DNA of 64,000 nt, from assembly GCA_963814645.1 (NCBI GenBank), contig CAWFDX010000001.1, forward strand, positions 248,001 to 312,000, given 5' to 3'. The stretch comes from RYN-230 sp963814645. GTDB taxonomy: Bacteria; Actinomycetota; Actinomycetes; Streptosporangiales; Streptosporangiaceae. The notes under the pieces were generated by a model. The model was not told the DNA's origin. It did not search any database and worked only from the letters and a program-made list of their open reading frames with translations. Within the stretch, counting starts at the first letter, position 1. Every line of letters starts with the position of its first letter. Positions 25,673 to 33,881 of this stretch are shown here, one piece after another. A program made the position numbers and the translations under genes.

Positions 25673-26915
25673 TCATTCGGTCCGCAGCGCGTCGATCGGG
25701 GCCAGCCGCGCGGCACGGCCGGCCGGGTAGACGCCGAAGACGAGGCCGATGACGACGGCCACCGCGATCGAGCCGGCCACCGCGGCGGGCGAGATCGTGA
25801 TGGTGTCCGGGATCAGGTGCGGCAGCACCCCCGCGCCGGCCAGGCCGACCGCCGCGCCGAGCACCCCGCCGGCGAGGCCGAGCAGCGACGCCTCGACCAG
25901 GAACTGCCGCCGGATCACCCGGGGGGTGGCGCCGAGCGCCTTGCGCAGGCCGATCTCGCGGATCCGCTCGGTGACCGAGACCAGCATGATGTTCATGACC
26001 CCGATCCCGCCGACCAGCAGCGAGATCGCGGCGATGCCGGCCAGCAGCTAGGTCAGCGTCTTGTTCACCGAGGTGGCGGTGGACAGCAGCGACTGCTGGC
26101 TGTTGATGGTGAAATCCGCGTTGGCCGCGCTGACCCCGTGCAGGTTGAGCAGCTAGCGTGTCCGCCTCCTGGTAGGCCGCGGACAGGGTGGCCGGCGAGG
26201 TGGCCTCGACGAAGATGGTGTCCACCGAGGTCCGCGACGCCGCCGATCTGCTGCTCCATGCGTGGACAGCGGGACGAGCGCCTGATCGTCCTCGTTGGTC
26301 GCGCCGACGACGATTCGCCCGACCGATTTCAGCACGCCGACCACCTCCAGCGGCACGCCGTTGACGTCGACCGTCTGGCCGAGCGGGTCGCTGGCGCCGA
26401 ACAGCTTGCGCGGCCGTGGTCGGGCCGAGCACGGTCACGTCGGCCACGTTCGTGCTCGTCGGCCGCGGTCGAGCCACCGGCCCTCGGCGATGGTCCGGGC
26501 CCGGGCCCGCAGCCAGCCGACGGCGTGGTGCCGACCACGGTGGTGGACCAGTTCGTTGGTGCCGGCGATCAGCGTGGCCGCCGGTCTGCGAGGTGGGCGC
26601 GACCGCGGCGATGTCCGGGCGCGTCGGCCTTGGACGCCAGCGCGTCGGCGTCCTGCACGGTCAGCGTGGTCGCCGAGCCGAGCGGCCCGTTCACCCCGCC
26701 GGAACTGGTCGCGCTGCCTGGCGTGATGATCAGCAGGTTGGTGCCCAGCGAGTTGATCTGGGCGCTGGATCTGCGTCGGACGCGCCCTCGCCGAGGCCGA
26801 CGGTGAGGATCACCGCGGCGATGCCGATCAGGATGCCGAGCATGGTCAGCGCCGACCGGAGCCGGTGCGAGCGGACCGCTTCCAGCCCGGTGCGCAGCGT
26901 CTCGCGCCAGTTCAC
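25673..26915 (-). pseudogene. MacB/FtsX-type ABC permease, frameshifted and with in-frame stop
   Basis: Permease of the efflux system, with its first transmembrane helix at the N-terminus (LRTGLEAVRSHRLRSALTML), a MacB periplasmic domain in pieces (INSLGTNLLIITPGSATSSG, LASKADAP) and the three C-terminal helices (MNIMLVSVTERIREIGLRKA to DALRTE). The start is GTG at 26915, overlapping the ATPase stop by 4 nt. The frame breaks near 26770, 26605 and several times between 26550 and 26100. The well-aligned stretch SVNKTLT is followed by TAG (about 26048) before LLAGIAAISLLVGG. The 3' third is intact, and the adaptor start lies 12 nt downstream. Confidence 0.8.
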
Positions 26916-27612
26916 CGGGCCACCGCCGGGGCCGCCGAGTCGCCGGACACCAGGCCGTCGAGCATCCGGACGGTGCGCTGCGCGCCGCCGGGCCACGTCG
27001 GCGCTCGTGCGTGATCACCACGATGGTGCGGCCGGCCGCGTGCAGTTCGCCGAGCAGGGCGAGGATGTCGGCCGGTGGACGCGGAGTCCAGGTTGCCGGT
27101 CGGCTCGTCGGCGAGCAGCAGGTCGGGCTCGGTGACCAGGGCCCGGGCGACCGCGACCCGCTGCTGCTGCGCCGCCGGACAGCTCACCCGGCCGGTGCTG
27201 GATCCGGTCGCCGAGGCCGACCTGGTCGCAGCGCGGCGACGGCTCGCTCGCGGCGTTCGGCCCGGCCGACCCCGCTGTAGCTGAGCGGCAGCTCGACGTT
27301 GCGCCAGGCGGGCATCGTGGCCAGCAGGTTGAACTGCTGGAACACGAAGCCGATGCGCCGGTTCCGGATGTCGGCCAGCTGCTCCTCCGACATCGCGCCG
27401 ACGTCCTCCCCGGCCAGCTGGTAGCGGCCCTCGGTGGGCACGTCGAGGCAGCCGAGGATGTGCATCAGCGTCGACTTGCCGGACCCGGACGGGCCCATCA
27501 CGGCGACGTACTCGCCGGCCGCGATGCTCAGCGTGATGCCGCGCAGCGCCGCCACGGCCAGGGCCCCGCTGCGGTAGGTCTTGTGCACTCCGGCCAGCTC
27601 GATGAGGCTCAC
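26912..27612 (-). pseudogene. MacB/LolD-type ABC ATPase, frameshifted
   Basis: ATP-binding subunit of the efflux system. Walker A is GPSGSGKSTLMHILG, the Q-loop is FVFQQFNLL, and the signature has degraded to CPAAQQQRVAVARAL where GELSGGQQQR is expected. Walker B is LLLADEPTGNLDSAST. The reading frame changes just before the signature (about 27190-27240) and again after Walker B (about 27080), then ends RTVRMLDGLVSGDSAAPAVAR. All motifs survive as sequence but not in one frame. It follows the upstream adaptor by 3 nt and overlaps the permease by 4 nt, as in an operon. Confidence 0.8.
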
Positions 27613-27615
27613 CGG

Positions 27616-28938
27616 TCAGCCGCCCGGTTTCTGCACGAAGAAGCCGCCTCCGCCCGGGCCGCCCTGGATGTTGATGACCCGGCCGCGCGGCCCGACGAAT
27701 GTGCCGCTGCCGTTGCCCGCGTTGCCGGCGCTGATCTTCTGGAACGTCACCACGACCCGCTCGCCCGCGCTCAGGCCGCTGGTGACCTGGACCAGCCCGC
27801 CGTTGCTGAGCCCCAGGGTGACGTCGCGGGCGACCCGGTGCCCGCCGGACAGCACGTCCACCACGGTGCGCGGGCCGTCCTGGTGGATCGCCGCGGCCGG
27901 CACCACGAGCGCGTTGCGGACCTGGTGGTAGATGATCGAGATGGTGGCCGACGCCCCGGCGTACAGGCCGGACGGGGTGCCGGTGACGTTGACGGTCACC
28001 GGGAACGTGGCCACCCCCGAGCTGGTGTCGGCGATCAGGCCGATCGAGTGCACGGTGCCGGTGACCGGGCCGGTCGCGCCCTCGGTGCTGATCTGCACCA
28101 GGTCGCCGGTCTTGATCCGGCCGACGACGCTGGCGTCCACGCTGGCGTTCACGATGTCGTTCGCGCTGACCACGGTGATCTCGCCGGTGCCGCCTGAGCC
28201 GGACCCGGTGCCGCTGATCCCCGCTGCCGGATCCGCTGTCCCCGGACCCGCCGGAGCCACCGGACCCGCCCGAACCAGCCGAGCCGCTACCCGCGAGCCG
28301 GACCCGCCCGAGCCGCCCGAGCCGAGCCAGCCGACCCGCCGCTGCCGCTGACCTGCTGGCCGATGGCCAGCCCGCCGGTCCCGGTCACGATGCCGCTGAA
28401 CGGCGCGGTCAGCGTGGCCCCGCGCAGCGCCGCGTTGGCGCTGTTCACCTGGGACTGGGCCGCGTCCACCGACGCCTGATCGGCGGTCAGCTGGGCGCTG
28501 GACGCGCTGCTGGCGGCCTGGTCGCTGGCCAGCTGGGACTGCGCCGCGGCCAGGCTGGCCTCGGCCTGCGCGGCCTGGGCTTGGAGCGTGGGCGAATCCA
28601 TGCTGGCCAGCGGCTGGCCCTTGACCACCCGCTCACCGGCGCTGGCGCGACGGCGGTGACCTGGCCGGCCGCGCCGAAGCTGAGCGTGGCGCTCTTCTTC
28701 GGCTCGATGGTGCCGGTGGCGGACAGGCTCTGGCTCAGCGTGGTCCGGACCACCGGCACGATGCTGGTGACTGTGCCCGGGGAGCCGCTGGGCCGGGTGA
28801 GGAACCAGGCCGCGGCGGCGGCGCCCAGCAGCACGACGGCGGCGACCGGCAGCGCGATCCGCGGCCGCCGCAGCAGCCGCCGCGGCGCGGCGAACCGCGG
28901 GTGGCCGGACCGCGTCGGGGTAGGTGACTGGGCCGCTC
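27616..28938 (-). pseudogene. Second HlyD/MacA-type adaptor, frameshifted
   Basis: First gene of the efflux operon. It begins ATG AGC GGC CCA at 28938. The membrane anchor reads RRPRIALPVAAVVLLGAAAA only after a frame change near 28890. Then come VPVVRTTLSQSLSATGTIEP, a second change near 28650, the coiled coil (AQAAQAEASLAAAQSQLASD), the lipoyl half (NAALRGATLTAPFSGIVTGT) and a Ser/Gly-repeat linker containing a third change (about 28230-28330). The barrel and distal domains are intact from GEITVVSANDIVNASVDASV to the stop. Two different adaptors flank one ATPase/permease pair, which is unusual; both are broken. Confidence 0.78.
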
Positions 28939-29207
28939 ATGTCGAGGTCACCGGCGCCGGGCATGGCCGCACAACGTCCTCATGGCAGAGCATCCTGGCC
29001 CCGGCCGCGGTACCCCGCTATGGACCGACCCCCACAACCGTGGTCGGTATAGGCCTACGGGACTCAGACCCACCAGATATGTGGGTGTGGGTCACCGCTA
29101 ATCGGGGTCTCAGCCCATAGCGCACCGGCAAATGCGGCCGTCAGGATTTGACCTGCCAGTTCTTTACAGCCGAATGTCCGGCACCCAGCAGGCCCTGCTT
29201 TCCCACC

Positions 29208-30215
29208 ATGAAAGAGGCTGCTTTGCCTAGGCCCCTACGGCTCCGGCCGGCCTGCATTGCCGCCAGGTGCGCGGAGGCGCTGCTGGCAGGCGGCCTGGCG
29301 GCGGCGGTCTCGGCGGCTACGTTCGCGCTGATGTCCTGGGCCGAAACGCCGGCCCAGGCCGTGCCGCACGCGTGGACCGTGCAATTCAGCCGGGTCAGCT
29401 GGCCACCGAACGACAGCCCGCGGCCGCTGACACATGCACTGACCGCGCCAGCCGACCGCCATCGGCACCGGGCCTGCTCGGCGCATACCGCGCTCACCGC
29501 GGCGCTGGCCCCGGTGCTGCGCAGCCAGACTGGCTATCTGGCCGTTGGTGTGACCGACCTGAGCAGCGGGGTCACCGCCAGCTACCATCCGCACCAGCTG
29601 TTCCACACGGCCAGCATCGTCAAGGCCGACATCCTGGCCACCCTGCTGCTCCAGGCGCAGCGGCAGCACGCCGGGCTGAGCCTGGCGCAGCAGCAGCTAG
29701 CCACGTCGATGATCGAGGAGAGCGACAACGATGCGGCATCCACGCTGTGGGACACGATCGGGGCCGCCCCGGGCCTGGCCGCCGCGGACCGGATCCTCGG
29801 GCTACTGCGCACCGAACCAGGCCCCGGCGGACTGTGGGGCCTGACCGCCACCACGGTCACCGATCAGCTGGCCCTGCTGGCCTCGCTGACCTCGGCCCAT
29901 TCGCCGCTGACCGCGGCCTCCCGGCATTACGAGCTGGGCCTGATGCGCGGTGTCGAGCCGGGCGAAAACTGGGGCGTGACCACAGCCGCCGATCCAGGCA
30001 GCAGCCCAGCGGTGAAGAACGGCTGGCTGCCCGACGGCAGTCAGGCGGGATTGTGGGTGATCAACAGCATCGGCGTGCTGCGCCATGATGGCCAGCGGCT
30101 GCTGGTCGCCGTGCTGTCCAGTGGACAGCCCACCGAGGCGGTGGGCATCAGCCAGGTGCAGGCCGCCGCCAGAGCAGCGGCGGCTTCGGTGACCCAGCCA
30201 GCGTGCCCCAGCTAG
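29208..30215 (+). CDS. Class A beta-lactamase-like serine hydrolase, membrane-anchored
   Basis: 335-aa protein with an N-terminal hydrophobic segment (residues 24-43) acting as signal or anchor. A beta-lactamase-like domain follows: the active-site Ser136-Ile-Val-Lys139 (SxxK), Ser172-Asp-Asn174 (SDN loop) and KNG in place of KTG (VKNGWLPD). The class A Glu166 loop is not obvious, so this may be a D,D-peptidase- or esterase-like relative rather than a resistance enzyme. The ATG at 29208 is chosen because an in-frame start at 29148 adds a non-signal-like stretch; neither has a strong ribosome-binding site. A hairpin overlaps the stop codon. Confidence 0.8.
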   Translation: MKEAALPRPLRLRPACIAARCAEALLAGGLAAAVSAATFALMSWAETPAQAVPHAWTVQFSRVSWPPNDSPRPLTHALTAPADRHRHRACSAHTALTAALAPVLRSQTGYLAVGVTDLSSGVTASYHPHQLFHTASIVKADILATLLLQAQRQHAGLSLAQQQLATSMIEESDNDAASTLWDTIGAAPGLAAADRILGLLRTEPGPGGLWGLTATTVTDQLALLASLTSAHSPLTAASRHYELGLMRGVEPGENWGVTTAADPGSSPAVKNGWLPDGSQAGLWVINSIGVLRHDGQRLLVAVLSSGQPTEAVGISQVQAAARAAAASVTQPACPS

Positions 30216-30224
30216 GGCACGCTG
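30199..30224 (+). terminator. Hairpin terminator overlapping a stop codon
   Basis: CAGCGTGCCC and GGGCACGCTG form a perfect 10-bp stem around a 6-nt loop. The TAG stop (30213-30215) lies in the loop and at the foot of the right arm. It separates the beta-lactamase-like gene from the convergent msrA. Confidence 0.75.
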
Positions 30225-30241
30225 ACCCGTGCGCTAACCGG

Positions 30242-30769
30242 TCAGGAAGAGACCGAGTCGGCGCGGTGCGGCAGCTTCCAGTTTGGCCGCACGTAGTGGC
30301 AGGTGTACCCGTCCGGGTACTTCTGGAGGTAGTCCTGGTGCTCCGGCTCGGCCTCCCAGAACGACCCGGCCGGGGTGACCTCGGTGACCACCTTGCCCGG
30401 CCACAGGCCGGAGGCGTCCACGTCGGCGATGGTGTCCTCGGCGACCTTCTTCTGCGCCTCGCTGGTGTAGAAGATGGCCGACCGGTAACTGGTCCCGATG
30501 TCGTTGCCCTGCCGGTTCAGCGTTGTCGGGTCGTGGATCTGGAAGAAGAACTCCAGCAGATCACGGAACGAGATCTGCTCCGGGTCGAAGATGATCTCGA
30601 CCGCCTCAGCGTGGCCGTGGTGGTTCCGGTAGGTGGCGTTGGCCACGTCGCCGCCGGTGTACCCGACCCGCGTCGAGATGACGCCGGGCAGCTTCCGGAT
30701 GAGGTCCTGCGCCCCCCAGAAGCAGCCGCCCGCCAGGATGGCCTTCTCGGTCTGGCCGCTCATCGTCAT
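30242..30769 (-). CDS. msrA: Peptide-methionine (S)-S-oxide reductase
   Basis: 175-aa MsrA, which reduces the S form of methionine sulfoxide in oxidised proteins. The catalytic motif is AGGCFWG with the nucleophile Cys16. Other family blocks are present: TRVGYTGGDVANATYRNHHG, HAEAVEIIFDP and HDPTTLNRQGNDIGTSYRS. No resolving cysteine is seen near the C-terminus, so recycling may rely on an external thiol. AAGGGGAG precedes the ATG. It overlaps the msrB stop by 4 nt (ATGA), giving a translationally coupled msrB-msrA pair. Confidence 0.96.
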   Translation of the reverse strand: MTMSGQTEKAILAGGCFWGAQDLIRKLPGVISTRVGYTGGDVANATYRNHHGHAEAVEIIFDPEQISFRDLLEFFFQIHDPTTLNRQGNDIGTSYRSAIFYTSEAQKKVAEDTIADVDASGLWPGKVVTEVTPAGSFWEAEPEHQDYLQKYPDGYTCHYVRPNWKLPHRADSVSS

Positions 30770-31239
30770 GAACTCCCCTTCTCGGATTCCCCGCTGTCCT
30801 CGAACAGCGCGCGGAACTCGCCGTAGCCTTCGCGCTCCAGGTCGCCGACCGGGATGAAGCGCAGCGCGGCGGAGTTGATGCAGTACCGCATCCCGCCTTC
30901 GGCCGCCGGCCCGTCCGGGAAGACGTGGCCGAGGTGGCTGTCCCCGTGCGCCGACCGGACCTCGGTCCGGACCATCCCGTAGGTGTTATCTGACCGCTCG
31001 ATCACGTTGCCCTTGTCGATGGGCACGGTGAAGCTAGGCCAGCCGCTGCCGCTGTCGTACTTGTTGACCGACGCGAACAGTGGTTCCCCGGACACCACGT
31101 CAACGTAGATGCCCTGTTCCTTGTTGTCCCAGAACTCGTTGCGGAACGCAGGCTCGGTAGCACCCTCCTGGGTGACCTGGTACTGCTTGGCGGTGAGCTT
31201 GGAAATCGCCTGCGCGTCCTTCTGGTAGCTGGTCGCCAC
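30766..31239 (-). CDS. msrB: Peptide-methionine (R)-S-oxide reductase, zincless
   Basis: 157-aa MsrB, which reduces the R form of methionine sulfoxide. Conserved blocks are KYDSGSGWPSF, VRTEVRSAHGDSHLGHVF and the catalytic cysteine in MRYCINSAALRF. The two CxxC zinc pairs of the zinc form are replaced (IYVDVVSGEPLF; SGSG in place of SGCG), so this is a zincless member. The GTG at 31239 is chosen because GAAGGAG lies just upstream; longer in-frame starts lack one. First gene of the msrBA operon. Confidence 0.94.
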   Translation of the reverse strand: MATSYQKDAQAISKLTAKQYQVTQEGATEPAFRNEFWDNKEQGIYVDVVSGEPLFASVNKYDSGSGWPSFTVPIDKGNVIERSDNTYGMVRTEVRSAHGDSHLGHVFPDGPAAEGGMRYCINSAALRFIPVGDLEREGYGEFRALFEDSGESEKGSS

Positions 31240-31346
31240 CTCAGCTCCTTCGCTGATCGCGGGCCCCGCCGGGCGGCGGGGCCTTGCTGGCCCCGGATCG
31301 CGGGGCCGTCCATATATCACAGCACCCGCGCAGCCTCAACTATTTC

Positions 31347-31673
31347 CTATCCGACCGGTTCCGAATCAGTGCTCAGGATGGCGTCGATCAGGCCGGGAAA
31401 CCGCTGGTCCAGGTCGGTTTTGCGCAGGCAGGTGTAGCCCCGGGCGCCCTCGATCCGCTTGGTCAGCACGCCCGCCTCGCGCAGGATCCGCAGGTGGTGG
31501 GAGAACGTGGACTTGGTCATCGGCAGCCCCGTCTCCTGCATGACCTGAGAGCACCAGGACTCGCCGTTCCGGGCCACGAACCGCACCGTGGCCAGCCGGT
31601 GCGGATCGGCCAGCGCGGCCAGCACCCGCGGCAGCTGGAAGTCCTCCGCCGGGGGCTCGATCACATCGTCCAC
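31347..31673 (-). CDS. ArsR-family transcriptional regulator
   Basis: 108-aa winged-helix repressor. The DNA-binding helix is TKSTFSHHLRILREAGVL and the wing follows (TKRIEGARGYTCL). Two cysteines (ESWCSQVM and GYTCLR) are present, but no classical metal-binding CxC set, so the inducer may not be a metal. It is divergent from a methyltransferase gene, with a palindrome in between. It probably represses itself and that gene (inference). Confidence 0.9.
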   Translation of the reverse strand: MDDVIEPPAEDFQLPRVLAALADPHRLATVRFVARNGESWCSQVMQETGLPMTKSTFSHHLRILREAGVLTKRIEGARGYTCLRKTDLDQRFPGLIDAILSTDSEPVG

Positions 31674-31720
31674 AGGCCGAGCATAACCCAGGGTTACGAG
31701 TTGTTCGATGGATGTAGTAC

Positions 31721-31738
31721 GTTCGACAACCGTCGAAC
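31721..31738. promoter_or_regulatory. Palindromic operator candidate, GTTCGAC-N4-GTCGAAC
   Basis: Perfect 7-bp arms GTTCGAC (31721-31727) and GTCGAAC (31732-31738) around AACC, between the divergent ArsR and methyltransferase genes. A partial extra half-site, GTTCGAT, lies at about 31703-31709. This is the spacing and symmetry expected of a dimeric winged-helix repressor site. Confidence 0.65.
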
Positions 31739-31802
31739 TCGCGCGGCGCCGCCGGGCAGCTCACCCCGGCCGAACCGGCGGAGGCTCGGTAACCTGCTGC
31801 GC

Positions 31803-32525
31803 ATGGACCAGCCCCCGGATACGAACGCCGCCATCTGGCAGTCGGCGGAGATCACCGCGACCTGGACCGCCGAGGCGGGCCGGCATGAGCGCGCACATGC
31901 CGGCCCGCTGCGCTTCCTGGCTGGCCTCCTCCCGTTCGGTGCGCAGGACGCGTTCACCGTGCTGGATCTGGGCGCGGGCACCGGGGCGGCGTCCCGCGCG
32001 GTGCTCGGCCGGTACCCGCGGGCCGAGGCGATCCTGGCCGACTTCTCGGCCGCGATGCGCGGCATGGGCGAGCAGGAGATGGCCCCGTTCGCCGGGCGCT
32101 ACCGCTACGTCGAGTTCGACATGTCGGACGGCGACTGGCCCGCCGGGATCCCGGCCGCCGTCGATGCCGTGGTGACCTCGCTGTGCGTGCACCACCTGCC
32201 CGATGACCGGAAGCAGGGCCTGTTCGCGGAGATCATCACCCGGCTCGTCCCGGGCGGCTGGTACCTGAACTACGACCCACTGCGCACCGACGACCCCGTT
32301 GTCGCCGCGGCCTGGGATCGGGTGAACGACGAGCACGACCCGGCCGCGGCGGCCCGGCGGCAGCACCGCTCGCCGGAGGAGCAGGCCCGCTGGGACAACC
32401 ACGTCCGCTACCTGAGCCCGCTGGCCCCGCAACTGGCCTACCTGCGCTCGGCCGGTTTCCACGGGGTCGATGTGTACTGGAAACGACTCGACTACGTGAT
32501 CTACGGGGGCTGCCGCCCATATTGA
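31803..32525 (+). CDS. Class I SAM-dependent methyltransferase
   Basis: 240-aa Rossmann-fold methyltransferase. Motif I is VLDLGAGTGAASRAVL, followed by an acidic strand (AEAILADFSAAM), motif II/III (AVVTSLCVHHLPD) and LVPGGWYLNYDPL. It resembles small-molecule methyltransferases rather than RNA or protein ones; the substrate is unknown. The ATG at 31803 is used; the ribosome-binding site is weak. It is divergent from ArsR. Its stop codon is embedded in a repeated motif (see 32522). Confidence 0.9.
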   Translation: MDQPPDTNAAIWQSAEITATWTAEAGRHERAHAGPLRFLAGLLPFGAQDAFTVLDLGAGTGAASRAVLGRYPRAEAILADFSAAMRGMGEQEMAPFAGRYRYVEFDMSDGDWPAGIPAAVDAVVTSLCVHHLPDDRKQGLFAEIITRLVPGGWYLNYDPLRTDDPVVAAAWDRVNDEHDPAAAARRQHRSPEEQARWDNHVRYLSPLAPQLAYLRSAGFHGVDVYWKRLDYVIYGGCRPY

Positions 32526-32536
32526 ACGCCAGTACC
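32522..32536 (+). repeat. Repeated motif copy 2 (overlaps methyltransferase stop)
   Basis: TTGAACGCCAGTACC, sharing TGAACGCCAGTACC (14 nt) with the copy at 11470. The TGA stop codon of the methyltransferase is part of the motif. Confidence 0.65.
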
Positions 32537-32577
32537 CGGCACCGCCGCGACCCCGCCGCGCGGCCTGCGGTGGCCGG

Positions 32578-33855
32578 TCAGGCCGTCCGGCGCCGGGTCG
32601 CCTCCCTGAGCAACCGCAGATCGGCCGGGGGCTCGATGGAGGCGAACGGGGTGCCCGGCGCGCTCACGTCGAACCGCCCACTGTCCGGCACGTAGTCCCG
32701 GCCACGGGCGATGACCCGGCGCAGCGCGCGGAGCGCCGCGATGTCGGCCAGTGGGTCGCCGTCCACCACGATCAGGTCGGCCTGGTAACCCGGCGCCAGC
32801 CGGCCGGTGACGCCGCCCACGCCGAGCGCTCCGGCCGCCTCGGTGGTGGCCATGGCCAGCGCCTGGTCCGCCGTGAAGCCCAGCGTGACCAGGTACTGCA
32901 GGGCGCCGACGTACTGATGATGCGGGGTGTTGTCCACGCCCGCGTCGGTACCCACGATGATCCGCACGCCCCGGTCGTGCAGCGGCTTGACGTGCTGACC
33001 GACGCTGATGCCGGTGAGCTTGGCCACGTACGGGGCGTTCACATTGATGGTCGGGCAGACGACGATGCCCCGTTCCGCGATCTGCGCCGCCAGCGGCTCG
33101 CTGAACTGCCGCTCGTTGGTCTCGGTCACGAACGAGCAGTGCTCCAGCGTGCTGACCCCGGCGTCGACGGCCCGCTGGATGCCCTCGATGCCGTGCGCGT
33201 GCGCGGCCACCGGCATGTCCACCCGGGCCGTCTCTTCCACGATCACGGCCAGCTGTGCGGTGCTGAACTGCGCGTACCACGGGGCCGATCCGGACGTCAT
33301 GAACCCACCGGTGGACATCACCTTGATCAGGTCGCAGCCGTGCTTGTGGTGGGTGCGCACCAGCCGGCGCAGGTCGTCGTCGCTGTCCGCCTCGCCGCCC
33401 ATGAACCAGCAATGCCCGCCGGTCACGGTGACCGGGCTCCCGGACACGACCAGCCGCGGGCCCCGGGCCAGATCCGCGGCGATGGCGTCGCGCACCAGCA
33501 CCGAGAGGTAACCCCGGCCGCCCAGGTCGCGGGCGGTGGTCACGCCCACGCCGAGCAGTTCCCGGGCACTGCGCAGCATCAGCAGCAGCTGCTGCTCGTC
33601 GGTTTCGGCCTGCATCCGCGCGGCCGGGGCCGGCCCGCCGTCGAAGGCGAGATGCACGTGGCTGTCGATCAGGCCGGGCAGGATCGTGCCGCCCGGATAA
33701 CTGGCCCGCGGCAGCGCCGCGTACTCGGCGGGCAGCGCGGCGGCCGGCCCGGCCCAGTCCACCGTGCGGTCGCCGAGCACGACCGCGCCGTCGGTCAGGA
33801 CGGCGTCGCCGGTCAGCACCCGCGGCGCGGTCAGGACTTCCGGCTCACCGTTCAC
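32578..33855 (-). CDS. Amidohydrolase family protein (imidazolonepropionase/prolidase-like)
   Basis: 425-aa metal-dependent hydrolase with the amidohydrolase barrel. The first metal pair is in LPGLIDSHVHLAF (HxH). A lysine bridging ligand candidate lies in DLIKVMSTGGF, further histidines in VAAHAHGIEG and TLEHCSF, and the catalytic aspartate in IIVGTDAGVDN. The small beta-sandwich flanks both ends (PRVLTGDAVLTDGAVVLGD and GYQADLIVVDGDPLADIAAL). Related enzymes hydrolyse cyclic amides, dipeptides or organophosphates; the substrate is not predictable. The GTG start at 33855 is 26 nt from the divergent lyase gene. Confidence 0.92.
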   Translation of the reverse strand: MNGEPEVLTAPRVLTGDAVLTDGAVVLGDRTVDWAGPAAALPAEYAALPRASYPGGTILPGLIDSHVHLAFDGGPAPAARMQAETDEQQLLLMLRSARELLGVGVTTARDLGGRGYLSVLVRDAIAADLARGPRLVVSGSPVTVTGGHCWFMGGEADSDDDLRRLVRTHHKHGCDLIKVMSTGGFMTSGSAPWYAQFSTAQLAVIVEETARVDMPVAAHAHGIEGIQRAVDAGVSTLEHCSFVTETNERQFSEPLAAQIAERGIVVCPTINVNAPYVAKLTGISVGQHVKPLHDRGVRIIVGTDAGVDNTPHHQYVGALQYLVTLGFTADQALAMATTEAAGALGVGGVTGRLAPGYQADLIVVDGDPLADIAALRALRRVIARGRDYVPDSGRFDVSAPGTPFASIEPPADLRLLREATRRRTA

Positions 33856-33881
33856 CCCGTCCAGTGTTGCAGGATAGCGAC

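Noticed and set aside
29208..30215. Calling the class A-like serine hydrolase a resistance beta-lactamase
   Set aside because: SxxK and SDN are present, but KTG reads KNG and the Glu166 loop is not clear, so only the fold is claimed.
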